From the NCBI RefSeq assembly GCF_037176765.1, contig NC_090024.1:195110278-195174277 (forward strand): a stretch of 64,000 bases of DNA. The letters are read 5' to 3'. The notes beneath the pieces are model-generated. The model was not told where the DNA came from. It did no database searches and saw nothing but the letters and a program-made list of their open reading frames with translations. Position numbers and translations under genes: made by a program. The first letter of the stretch is position 1. Each line of letters opens with the position of its first letter. The stretch is from Anolis sagrei (Eukaryota > Chordata > Lepidosauria > Squamata > Anolidae). Of the stretch, positions 36,613-46,134 are shown piece by piece.

Positions 36613-37147
36613 TAACTCCCATAGAATAGGAATGTGCTGTTGTATGCACTCGGCAGAGACAAGAGGAGCACATTCATAGAATGACTGGCCTCAAGCTATT
36701 GGCAAAACAAAACAGGATTCAAGCAGTGCTAAGCCCAACTTTCAAGCCAGTCACCAACAGTTTCTAGATTCAGTTGTAGTCTAGTATAAAGGAGATACTT
36801 CTTTTTAAAATATGAACTTATATAATTGAAGGAGTAAACAGTCAGGAGTAGGCCCCCAATAACTTATGAGTCAAAGTTATGAGTAACTCCCATAAAATAG
36901 GAATGTGCTGTTGTATACACTAGGCAGAGACAAGAGGAACACATTCATAGAACAACTGGCCTCAAGCTATTGGCAAAACAAAACAGGATTCAAGTATTGC
37001 TAAACCCAAATTTCAAACCAGTCATCAACATTTTCTAGATTCAGCTGTAGTCTGGTATAAAAGAGATATTCTTTTAAAAAATATGAACCTATGTATTTGA
37101 AGGGGTAAACAGTCAGGAGTAGGCTCCCAATAACTTATGAGTCAAAG
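36613..37147 (+). repeat. Tandem duplication, period 271 bp
   Basis: Copy 1 (36613-36876) and copy 2 (36884-37147) both run from taactcccata to aataacttatgagtcaaag. By eye about nine bases in ten match. The unit resembles no family seen elsewhere in the window. It lies in the long RAB7B 5' intron. Confidence 0.9.
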
Positions 37148-37209
37148 AAGAATGCCTGAAAGGAACAAGGCTGCCATTGAATAGGAAAGTTCCACCTTCT
37201 GTCACAAAC

Positions 37210-37365
37210 AACTTAGGCCAAATCTACACTGCTAAATAATGTGGTTGAAACTGCATCATATGGTCAGTGTAGATCCATACAATGCAGTTCAAACTTGATT
37301 ATATGGATCTACATTGACCATATAATGCAGTTTAAACCTCATTATTAGACCGTGTAGATACATAG
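37210..37365. mobile_element. Palindromic MITE (Harbinger-like group)
   Basis: Four alternating arms of aatctacactg / tagatccata / atatggatctacattgacca / accgtgtagat around tgcagtt(c/t)aaac motifs. Similar words occur in the 23.2 kb element. Confidence 0.6.
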
Positions 37366-37384
37366 TCTTAATGATTATTTTTAG

Positions 37385-37519
37385 CAGTAGTTCTCAACCT
37401 GTGGATCCCCAGATGTTTTGGCATTCAACTCCCAGAAATCCTAACAGCTGGTAAACTGGTTAGGACTTCTGGAAGTTGTAGACCAAAACACCTGGGGACC
37501 CACAGGTTGAGAAATACTG
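37385..37519. mobile_element. hAT-like MITE, family D
   Basis: Ends cagtagttctcaacctgtgg and ccacaggttgagaaatactg. Octamers atttttag and atttatag match at 7 of 8. A palindrome of 135 bp. Confidence 0.85.
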
Positions 37520-37664
37520 ATTTATAGCAATACAATTAAATCATAATGCAAAATCAAACAGCAGGGATAAAAAGCTACAGCCAGAAGCAAAAACAACAGC
37601 TCCAAGAATACCAAAACATCATTACAAATATTGCAAGTGGTATTTAAAAGCCCAGTGTAAGGAG

Positions 37665-37860
37665 AAGCCCTCATGGTTTACACGGTTTGAGCATTGGGCT
37701 GCAACTCTAGAGACTATTTAGGCATGAAACCACTGGGTGATTTTGGGCAAGTCACATTCTCCCAGCCTCAGAGGAAGGCAACAGCAAATTTCTTCTGAAG
37801 AAATCTTGTCAAGAAACTGTGAAAACCTGTTGGTGGGAAACAATTTGGAAAGCACACAAG
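37665..37860 (+). mobile_element. tRNA-derived SINE
   Basis: tttgagcattgggctgcaac, tgggcaagtcacattctccc, agcctcagaggaaggcaaca. Same family as 23.5 and 31.3 kb. Confidence 0.65.
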
Positions 37861-37867
37861 AACAGTA

Positions 37868-38025
37868 AGACAGATCTTGGACCCTTCCAGATAGGACCTA
37901 TATCCCAGGATCTGATCACAGGTTTTCTACTTTAAACTGGGTTATATGAGTCCATATTCCCAGATAATCTGTGATAAACAGAAAAGGCGGGATCAGATCC
38001 TGTCTGGAAGGGCCCTTAGACTGCC
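37868..38025. mobile_element. MITE related to family B
   Basis: Ends gacccttccagatagg and ctgtctggaagggccc. Inner arms with tcccaggatctgatcac / gggatcagatcctg. The next 700 bp (38030-38760) hold nothing I recognise. Confidence 0.6.
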
Positions 38026-38764
38026 TCAATCCAAAGAGATGAGAAGATTATAACATGACCATTTTGAAGGAGGGAGCTCCATAGTCTGGGGATTATGACC
38101 CAGTGTACCCTATTTGCCATAGCCACGTTTTTTTTAAAACCAGTCCTTATTTTGTACTTTATTTATATTGTTTATTTTTTACAATATTGGAGAAAATGAA
38201 AGCACTTGGAAATGGCTTCTGAAGAATTTCTTATTTGTTAGTGAGAAAATTTAGTCATTTAGATACAGGGATAATACATAGTAGCTGGAGGTGAAACAGC
38301 TTATCCCAGCAACAGTGCATTGTAAAAAAAGAATTGTGATCCAAAGTGTTTTGGAGTGGGCTGGAAAGATCCATTAACATTACAAAAGACTGCCAAAGGG
38401 AAGGGATTACATTGGCTAGAAACTGACCCTGTTGCTCCCTGGGAGTAACATTGCCACCTGAGTTTTTAATCTTTCCCTGAAGGTGTAATTATAGGGAATA
38501 TCATGATGAAAGCCTGCACCTCATTCTACTGCTACTCAGTTTATAAAGTTATCCATTCTCGTGATGTGTTTTTAAGAAGTTGAGTTACTAATGTGAGTGA
38601 TTAAAAAACACCTCACTTCACCCAGACTGGTGAATTTGCTCTTGGTTTTGGCCTGAAATTTAAAGGAGCTATGTAAAGTCCAGAATGCTACCATCCAAAA
38701 TAAGTTCAGCAACTTAGATATCCCCTTTAATATTTGCATTAAAACCCAGAGTTAATGAAGCACC

Positions 38765-38885
38765 CTAGTGTCACGAATGCCACTTAAGCAGCTGAGGGGG
38801 GAAAAGAAGGGGCCTGGGGCCAGGAATTGTGGGAGTTGAAGTCCAAAACACCTGGAGGACTGAAATTTGCCCATGATTGGTATAG
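38765..38885. mobile_element. Family C MITE, half copy
   Basis: aattgtgggagttgaagtcc, aaaacacctggagga and tttgcccatg match the right half of the 42.0 kb element. A further scrap of a tgcagttcag-type MITE follows at 38885-38945. Confidence 0.6.
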
Positions 38886-39124
38886 ACCCATATAATGCAG
38901 TTCAGTAGTTAAACTCCAATATATGGCACTGTAGATCCAGCCAATGTCTCACAATCTGATGAGAAGCAAAGGTGAGAAGAATATGTAGACATGGTTTTTA
39001 AAAACACAGTTAAATTGAGAAAGGTTGATTCCTTGCTTTTCAGGTTCTCATTCCCAGAAATACTTGCTTTCCAACCACATCTTTCTTTCCATTTAACAAC
39101 TTTCTAAGACCTCAATACCCTGAA

Positions 39125-39325
39125 GGCATGAAATCCTATCTGATCTTGGAAGCTAGGTTGAGTTCTGGTTAGTACCAGATGGGAGACCAGCAATGAATAC
39201 CAGATATTGTGGACTATATTTCTGAGGCAGGAACTGGCAAAACTACCTCTTTATATTCCTTGCCTAATAAACAAACTATATGAGTTTCATTATAAGTCAA
39301 CAGGTAACTTGAAGGCACCTATATA
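39125..39325 (+). mobile_element. 5S rRNA-derived SINE
   Basis: Head aatcctatctgatcttggaa and gatgggagaccagcaatgaa. The tail tataagtcaacaggtaactt and gaaggcacctatatacac is better kept than in the 31.9 kb copy. Confidence 0.75.
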
Positions 39326-39429
39326 CACACTTAGATTCCTACACTAATTGTTCATCTTAACATGGGATAAGACTAGTGGGGAGAGTAAAACCACTGCTGC
39401 TAGGTAGTTGTTTTAACAAAAGGTAACAT

Positions 39430-39732
39430 TAAAGCAATTTGACACCACTAATTACCATGGCTCAATGCTATGTAATATGGCAGTTATAGTTTTCAAAGGT
39501 CCTTTGATTTCACTACCAGGGCCCTTCCACACAGCCACATATTCCAGAATATCAAGGCAGAAAATCCCACAATATCTGTTTTGAACTCAGATATTCTGGG
39601 ATATAGGGCTGTATGGAAGGGCTACAGAGTGTGAACACCTCACCAGACTAGCAATCCCAGGACTCCATAGCGTTGAGCCACATCAATTAAAGTGGTATCA
39701 AGTTGCATTAATTCTACAGTGGAGATGCACCC
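39430..39732. mobile_element. Family A MITE with a family B MITE inside
   Basis: Family A arms 39430-39520 (ccatggctcaatgctatg) and 39629-39732 (ccatagcgttgagccacatc, attctacagtggagatgcac). Between them 39523-39628 is a family B unit (gggcccttccacacag ... atggaagggct). The left and right A parts read on across the insert. Confidence 0.7.
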
Positions 39733-39734
39733 AA

Positions 39735-40158
39735 AGAAAGTCCTGCCTTTATATGAGGAGCGGCTTAAGGAGCTGGGCATGTTTAGCCTGAAGAAGAGAA
39801 GGCTGAGAGGGGATATGATAGCCATGTATAAATATGTGAGAGGAAGCCACAGGGAGGAGGGAGCAAGCTTGTTTTCTGCTTCCCTGGAGACTAGGACGCA
39901 GAACAATGGCTTCAAACTACAAGAGAGGAGATTCCATCTGAACATGAGGAAGAACTTCCTGACTGTGAGAGCCGTTCAGCAGTGGAACTCTCTGCCCCGG
40001 AGTGTGGTGGAGGCTCCTTCTTTGGAAGCTTTTAAACAGAGGCTGGATGGCCATCTGTCAGGGGTGATTTGAATGCAATATTCCTGCTTCTTGGCAGGGG
40101 GTTGGACTGGATGGCCCATGAGGTCTTTTCCAACTCTTTGATTCTATGATTCTATTCT
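39735..40158 (+). mobile_element. CR1 LINE 3' end, well preserved
   Basis: One frame codes LYEERLKELGMFSLKKRRLR, GDMIAMYKYVRGSHREEGAS, WNSLPRSVVEAPSLEAFKQR and the stop at 40070-40072. The tail tggatggcccatgaggtctt ends in attctatgattctattct, the CR1 3' octamer repeats. 5'-truncated, abutting a family A MITE. Confidence 0.9.
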
Positions 40159-40491
40159 TAACAGAATCCAAATAGAGAAATGAAATCTGCAATTCAAAAT
40201 CTGATAGTAAGTTCAAATGGCTTCTGATTTTAAAGAAACACACATGCCTTTATGCTATGGCAAATCAAACTTTCTCAGTCACTTGCTTCAACGGCAAGAA
40301 AACCATCACATCATTAAGGTCTGTCTAACGGGCAGCTTTGTGTAAGGCACAAAAGTAGTCATAAAAAGATGGCATCATTAGTTCCTCAATTACATATGTA
40401 CACAAATTAAGCAAACTACATTTCCAACTTTCCAACAGACCTCACAACCTCTGAGGATGCCAGTAGTTTAGGTAGGGGTGTTTAAAACTCT

Positions 40492-40628
40492 TAGCAGGAA
40501 AGCTCTAGTGGTCCCCAGATGTTTTTGGCCTTCAACTCCCAGAAACCCTAACAGCTGGTAAGCTGACTGGGATTTCTGGGAGTTGTAGGCCAAAAACATC
40601 TGGGGACCCCAAGTTGAGAACCTCTAGA
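40492..40628. mobile_element. hAT-like MITE, family D, 5' end trimmed
   Basis: Arms gtccccagatgtttttggcc and ggccaaaaacatctggggac. The right terminus gttgagaacctctag is kept and the left ttctcaacc is lost. Confidence 0.7.
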
Positions 40629-40644
40629 ATCTCACCAAACTACA

Positions 40645-40923
40645 CATTGAGCCATGGTGGCACAATTGGTTAAACCCTAGTGTCAGCTGGACTGCTGACC
40701 TGAAGGTTAGGTTGCTGACCTGAAGGTTGCCAGTTCAAATCCATGAGACAGGGTGAGCTCCTATCTGTCAGCTCTAGCTTGTGGGTACATGAGGGAAGCC
40801 TCCCAGCAGGATGAAAACACATTTGGCCATCCTCTGGGCAACGTCTCTGTAGATGGCCAATTCTCTCACACCAGGAGCAACTTGCAGTATCTCAAGTCGC
40901 TTCTAACACAATAAAAACAAACG
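40645..40923 (+). mobile_element. tRNA-derived SINE inserted in a MITE remnant
   Basis: Head ggcacaattggttaaaccct, box B-like gccagttcaaatcc, body gcaacgtctctgtagatggc and an A-rich end. Duplication aactaca at 40638-40644 and 40924-40930. The head has a repeated ctgacctgaaggtt. The interrupted host reads caccaaactacaaatcc, a family A core. Confidence 0.8.
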
Positions 40924-41004
40924 AACTACAAATCCGTAGGGTGCAGCTATAACAGTTGGAAGTTAATCCATAGTGTTTTAACAGTACAATATGAAATGAG
41001 ACTC

Positions 41005-41295
41005 TTCAGCATGCATGGGCAAACTTGGGCCCTCTCTCCAAGTTTTGGACTTCAACTCCCACAATTCCTAACAGCCTCAGACCCATTCCTTTCCACCCTC
41101 AGCTGCTGAGACCTCACAACCTCTGAGGATGCCGGCCAAGAGGCAGGTGAAACATCAGGAGAAAATGCTTCTAGAACATGGCCATATAGCTTGAAAAACC
41201 TACAGCAACCCAGGGCCTGAAGCTGTTAGGAATTGTGGGAGTTGAAGTCTAAAACACCTGGAGGGAGGGCCCAAGTTTGCCCATGCCTGCTGTAC
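41005..41295. mobile_element. Family C MITE interrupted by the dimer-repeat unit
   Basis: Family C arms (catgcatgggcaaacttggg ... cccaagtttgcccatgcctg) are broken at 41104-41212 by cacaacctctgaggatgccg ... cctacagcaaccca, the unit of 12.3, 22.8 and 54.5 kb. That unit therefore moved after family C was in place. Confidence 0.75.
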
Positions 41296-41884
41296 AGTCT
41301 TTATGTCATAGGTGAAATCTATCCAGGTAATTCCTGGAAATATGAACTTGGGGGAAAACCGTTTTGAACATCAGCTTGAAGAATTCAAGCATGACCAGTG
41401 GCTCTTGCCACAACAGTAAATTTGCAGAGAGAGGCCCTGTTGCAAAATGTGAAACCTTGTGGAAGTTGTACTCCAAAAAAAAGGGGGGGGGGCAAGTTTC
41501 CCAAGTTCAGCAAAATAGCCATTCTGCCAAATGGGAAACCCAGGGAAGGATGCAGCTCAGCCAGAAGAGCAGATGGGATTTATTTAAACATGAGCAATGA
41601 GTCCTGCATTTCTTTTTTCCCCAATGTGTTTTTCTAAACTTTCCCTGTGTTAGATATAGCTTGGAAAAATACCAGGCCCTGATCCTTATTCATGTTGCCT
41701 CTATGCAACCATTCAAAAAGAGAGAGATTCCTCCCCCTTTCTCTGCTTTGAATCATTGCCAGAATTGCCAAAGGAACCGGAACTATGGAGATGCCCTTTG
41801 GGGTCTGAGTCTTTCAAAGTCCCCCAATATGAGCAGGGGAAAAAGTGGGGAAGAGAAAGGAAGTCATCTCTTTCTCCTCCAACT

Positions 41885-42010
41885 TTATAGCTGCATCTAC
41901 ACAGGAGAATTAATGCACTTTGATACCACTTTAATTCTATAGCATTGAGTCACAGAAGTTAAAGTGGAGTCAAACTGCCTATATCCTACAGTGCAGATGT
42001 GCTTTCTGAC
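41885..42010. mobile_element. Family A MITE, short copy
   Basis: ctgcatctacacaggagaat ... ttctatagcattgagtcaca ... cctacagtgcagatgtgc. The central part is deleted. Confidence 0.65.
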
Positions 42011-42022
42011 ACTTTGGTGAAG

Positions 42023-42699
42023 AGAAAGAGTGCATCTACACCAGGCATGGGCAAACACTGGCCCTCCATGTGTTTTGGACTTCAACTCCCAAATTTCCTA
42101 AGAGCCTCAGGCCCCTTAAGCAGATGAGAGGGAACAGGAAGGGCCCTGAGGCTGTTATGAATTGTGGGAGTTGAAGTCCAAAACACTTGGAGGGCCCAAG
42201 TTTGCCCATGCCTAATCTACACTGAGGAATTGATGCAGTTGACACCAATTTTAATTGCCATCTCTCAATGCTACAGAATGGGGGATATGTGGTTTGGGAA
42301 GGGCCCACCACTCCTTGGTAGAGAAGAACAGCCATAGACCCGTACCTATTATTGTTGTTGCCTGCTATAGCACTGCACTTAATCCCCGGGCCCCCTAGAA
42401 TTTTGGAGCTTGCACTAATCTCAGTCCGGCCTTTTAAATTGCCTTGAACAGGCAGGAATACTTTTAATATATATGTGTTACAGTGACAATTTTATGCTTA
42501 TATTGTTTTGTTAATCTTATGTTTTATGTTGTTTACTCTGTATGTATTGATGATATTACTTGGAAATCACTTTGAGTCCCCTCGGGGAGATGGAGCGGTA
42601 TATAAAGTTTTATTATTTTATTAAGACCAAAGTCTTCTATAGCACCGAGCCATGGCAATTAAAGTGGTGTCAACTGAATCAATTCCTCAGTGTAGATTA
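42023..42699. mobile_element. Family A MITE holding a family C MITE and an L2 tail
   Basis: Family A text runs gtgcatctacac | (insert) | tgaggaattgatgcagttg ... ttggtagagaagaac | (insert 42332-42620) | tagcaccgagccatggcaat ... cctcagtgtaga. The second insert ends with tttgagtcccctcggggaga, the L2-type tail. Confidence 0.72.
42042..42214. mobile_element. hAT-like MITE, family C, perfect 8-bp duplication
   Basis: Ends caggcatgggcaaacactgg and gggcccaagtttgcccatgc. Target octamer atctacac at 42034-42041 and 42215-42222, lying in the family A terminus. Confidence 0.88.
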
Positions 42700-43013
42700 A
42701 AGGCAAAGGTTTCCCCTGACATTAAATCCAGTTGTGTCCAACTCCGGGGGTTGGTGCTCTTCTCCATTTCTAAGCCAAAGAGCTGGCATTATCCAGAGAC
42801 ATCGCCAAGGTCATGTGGCCAGCATGACTGCATGGAGCAATGTTACCTTCCTGCCAGAGTGGTACCTATTGATCTACTCACATTTGCATGTTTTCGAACT
42901 GTTAGGTTGGCAGAAGCTGGGGCTAACAGTGGGGGCTCACACCGTTCCCCAGATTTGAACTGTGACCTTTCGATTAGCCAGTTTAGCAGCTCAGCGGTTT
43001 AACCCACTGCACC
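42700..43013 (-). mobile_element. Sauria SINE, perfect 11-bp duplication
   Basis: Read on minus: tRNA-like head (gcggtttaacccactgc on plus at the right end; box B-like gatttgaactgtgacc), central ggcagaagctggggctaaca, then acactggatttaatgtcagg-type BovB-derived tail ending ACCTTTGCCTTT. Flanked by agtgtagatta at 42689-42699 and 43014-43024. Diagnostic for squamates. Confidence 0.88.
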
Positions 43014-43339
43014 AGTGTAGATTAGTTATGGGTGTTTTGCACTTCAACTTCTTTCCAAATATGAATGTAGTCTTTTGGATCCACTGCCGAAAGAGAGCCC
43101 TCTCCACTTGGTGGGCACACAACAACCTGAGGGACCATGCAGAATGCATTATAAATTGAGAACATAAGCATGATGCCCAATCCAGTTACTTATTTTGCTA
43201 CAAAACTGAAAAGTCATTGATCCGCTGTGCTACAATATGTTTTGTTTCCAAAAGTTCCCAGTTCTGAAAATAGAACTTTGAATATATTGTACAACAAACG
43301 CCTTTTTAGATAATGCTAATGTTATCTGCACGATCCCGC

Positions 43340-43427
43340 AATTAATTTTTGCCATAGTTTGTAAGCCGCCCAGAGTCCCCTTCGGGGTGAGCAGGGCGAG
43401 GTATAAATATAGTAAATAAATAAATTC
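43340..43427 (+). mobile_element. L2-type 3' tail
   Basis: gtaagccgcccagagtcccc, ttcggggtgagcagggcgag, ending ataaataaa. Confidence 0.65.
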
Positions 43428-43662
43428 CTAACAGCCTCGGGCCCTTTCCTTTTCTCCCTCAGCTGCTTAAGGGGCCTGAGGTTGTTAGGAATTGTGGGAG
43501 TTGAAGTTCAGAACAACTGGAGGGCCCAAGTTTGCTTTCCTAACAGCCCCAGGCCCTTTTCTTTTTCCCCCTCAGCTGCTTAAGGGGCCTGAGGCTGTTA
43601 GGAATTGTGGGAGTTGAAGTCCAAAACACCTGAAGGACCCAAGTTTGCTTAGGCCTGGTGTA
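43428..43662. mobile_element. Family C MITE, two partial copies in tandem
   Basis: Two runs of cctaacagcc ... cctcagctgcttaaggggcc ... ttgaag(t/t)c, the first 43428-43537 and the second 43538-43662. Each lacks the outer left end. Confidence 0.65.
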
Positions 43663-43836
43663 GATGCTCGACTTGCCATTTCTGGAAACCAGGTTGAAAT
43701 GGAAAGTTGCAAACTGATGTTCCTTACCAGCAGATTGACACTTGCATCGGAGTCTCACCCACAATGATTTTGAAGATGAAACAGCCAAAAGGAGAGAAGA
43801 AAAGACAAAAAAACAAAAAAAACAAACCCAACTTAC

Positions 43837-44100
43837 TGGTATCCTTTAGGAGCGACCCGGTTTTTTTTGCTTGAGTTGCAAATGTCCTTCTCGCCAAAGT
43901 CTGGCTCTTCTTTGCGCTCGGAAGCAAAGCAAGACTTCAGGAAGGCACAGGAGAAGGACTTGGAGGATGATCCTACCACATGGAAGAGAGGAAGAGAGAA
44001 AGCCGAGATTGCCCTTTCCCCTGCCCTATCTTTTCCCTCGTCCCTGAGTGGGAGGGCGGGGAAGGAGGCTGTCCCAAAGTGACATCACGCGTGGAGGAGG
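43837..44100 (-). promoter_or_regulatory. Probable RAB7B promoter and non-coding first exon
   Basis: A CpG-richer island in AT-rich surroundings. Read on the minus strand it holds a GC box (GGGCGGGG on plus, 44054-44061), a CRE-like TGACATCA (plus, 44080-44087) and a C/T-rich stretch. It ends in a strong splice donor, ACCA|GTAAGT, whose exon edge is 43837. RAB7B needs an upstream exon because its first coding exon begins with a good acceptor. This is the best candidate between that exon and CTSE. The transcription start cannot be placed from sequence. Confidence 0.5.
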
Positions 44101-44434
44101 ATTGTTTTGTTTTTCTGCTTTGAGGAAGGAACTTTTCTGTAACCCAGTTGCGAACTTTATTGCCACTGGAATCCTTCCTAAGCCTGCCCACTTGGAAGGA
44201 AAATGAGATTTCAAGGAAAGGAAAAGAAAAGCAAGGAAACTGGCCATATAAGAGCAATACTGCTCAGTATTGAAAGTTCAGTGCAATTTGGGACTGCAAT
44301 GAAATTAAACGATTGAGATTTCAGTCTTTTTTTTTTTTTTTTTTACATTCACATCTTCACCAAAAAGTTATGATGGCCTTAATGCAAGCTTATTGCGGAG
44401 TTGGCAGGATTCATTCAGAAGTGCTTTTCTTACT

Positions 44435-45045
44435 TTGAGTGCATAGACACTTTAGATTTAATGCACTTTGACACTACTTTAACTGTCCTGTCTCAATCTA
44501 TATAAATAAAAATGTAATGTTTGTTTGTGGGATTAACATAACTCAAAAACTACAGGACGAATTGCCACCAAATTTGGCCACAAGACACCTACTAACTCAA
44601 GGAGTGACCACCACAGAATAGGGGCAAACTTTCCACACAGAACCCCTATGACCAATAGAAAATACTTAAGGCCATCCAACTCCCTTCACCAGGGCAAGAA
44701 AACGTAATCAAATACTGTTTACCCACAAGCATAAAGAAATTACATATATTAGAAACCAACACTTTCTCATTACTTTATTTTCCAGATCACCGGACTGGGC
44801 AACAGCAATGCATGGCAGGGGATGGCTTGTACACGAATATATACACACACAAAACACATATACACAGACCGGGCCACAGCAACATGTGGCAGGGACAGCT
44901 AGTGCTATATAATGAGAGCTGCAGTTTTAGAAAGTCTTGCCTGTCAGAGAGTATAAGTGCATAACCAAACTATAAATCCAGGGATTCCATTGTGTTGAGC
45001 CATAGAACTTAAAGTGGTGTCAAACTGAGTTCATTCTGCAGTGTA
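44435..45045. mobile_element. Family A MITE split by a Helitron
   Basis: The left part ends aactgtcctgtctcaa (44496) and the right begins tgctatataatgagagctgc (44903). Together they read ctcaatgctat, the family A core. The right end is tcattctgcagtgtagagct. Confidence 0.8.
44497..44902 (+). mobile_element. Non-autonomous Helitron
   Basis: Starts tctatataaataaaaatg and ends CTAG. Inserted between A (44496) and T (44903) with no target duplication. Nine bases before CTAG is a perfect hairpin, GCCACA-gcaaca-TGTGGC (44873-44890). The start text aacataactcaaaaactaca matches a Helitron common in lizards, as I recall. An internal stretch (44788-44825) repeats the terminal text in degraded form. No Rep/helicase frame. 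Confidence 0.88.
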
Positions 45046-45150
45046 GAGCTTAAGTAGCTGAGGGGGGAAAGGAAAGGGTCTGAGGCTATTAAGAATTGTG
45101 GGAGCTGGAGTCCAAAACACCTGGAAGGCTCGAGTTTGGCCATGCCTGGT
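45046..45150. mobile_element. Family C MITE, right half
   Basis: agctgaggggggaaaggaaa, gagtccaaaacacctggaag, ggccatgcctgg. Confidence 0.6.
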
Positions 45151-45151
45151 G

Positions 45152-45300
45152 TAGAGCCACTCTTTATCATTCTCTGAGGCTGAGAGAGTGTGACTTGCCC
45201 AAAGTCTCCTAGTAGGCAGGGTACCCACAGCCAAGGAGGGATTTGAACCCTCAACTGCAGAGGTGTAGTCCAAGGATCAAACCACTACACTTTTCTGACT
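45152..45300 (-). mobile_element. tRNA-derived SINE head, reversed
   Basis: Plus strand reads gtgacttgcccaaagtctcc and ggatttgaaccctcaactgc, the complement of box B. caaaccactacac is the complement of the head. SINE text continues on its 3' side, so this is not a tRNA gene. Confidence 0.65.
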
Positions 45301-45436
45301 GTTGATTATACTGCTGCTCCATTTTATTTTAACTGCCATGGCAACATCCTGGAATTTGTAATGTAGGGTGGTTTGCTTAGAATTCTCAGACACAGATTTA
45401 CCAACAATCCCCCAAAACAAGTTCTGGGACTAAATT

Positions 45437-45700
45437 ATAATATAATAATAATAAACCTTTATTTGTACCCCGCTACCATCTCCCAAAGGACTCGGTGCGG
45501 CTTACAAGAGGCTGAGCCCAAATACAACAATAAAAACAGCAGCAGCAGCAACAACACAATAATTCAAAAAACAAAAAACAAAGCAATAATATTAACAACA
45601 TCTAATGACGCAATTAAAAACAATGGCTGGGCCAAATGTAATAATTAAAATTAAAAAGTGCTGGGCATGACAAGGTGGGGTGTTCGGAGGGGGATGTGCA
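45437..45700 (-). mobile_element. L2-type tail, reversed
   Basis: Starts ataataataaacctttattt and then accccgctaccatctcccaa, aggactcggtgcggcttaca, with CAG/CAA repeats inside. Confidence 0.6.
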
Positions 45701-45861
45701 TGCAGATATCCTGGATCTCTGATAAAGTGCATTGGGACATAATGCTGGGAGTTTCCTTATTCTGGAAAGGCACACTGGAACAACCACGTTTTCAAGCTCC
45801 TCCTAAAGATTGCTAGCGGCCTTTAACCCGAGGCAGTGTAATTTAGTATATTTAATCTGAG

Positions 45862-46130
45862 CCCCTGATGACCAAATGGGTCAAACCCTTGTGCTGGCAG
45901 GACTGTTGACTAACAGGTCAGCAGTTGAAATCTGGGGAGAGCGTGTTGAGCTCCCTTTGTCAACTCCAGCTCCCCATGAGGGGACATAAGAGAAGCCTCC
46001 CACAAGGATGGTAAAACATCAAACATACGGGTGTCCCCTGGGCAACGTCCTTGCAGACGGCCAATTATCTCACACCAGAAGCGACTTGCAGTTTCTTAAG
46101 TTGCTCCTAACATAAAAAAAAAAAACAACA
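45862..46130 (+). mobile_element. tRNA-derived SINE with poly(A)
   Basis: Same body as the 3.3 and 40.6 kb copies: gagaagcctcccacaaggat, cctgggcaacgtccttgcag, cacaccagaagcgacttgca, and a 12-A tail. Box B-like gcagttgaaatctgg. Confidence 0.75.
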
Positions 46131-46134
46131 ACCC

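Noticed and set aside
36613-37147. CRISPR-like array
   Set aside because: Only two long diverged units in a vertebrate intron; no short regular repeats with spacers anywhere in the window.
43973-44257. Small minus frames over the inferred promoter
   Set aside because: No start context continuing into RAB7B, no conserved motif; most likely untranslated first-exon and promoter sequence.
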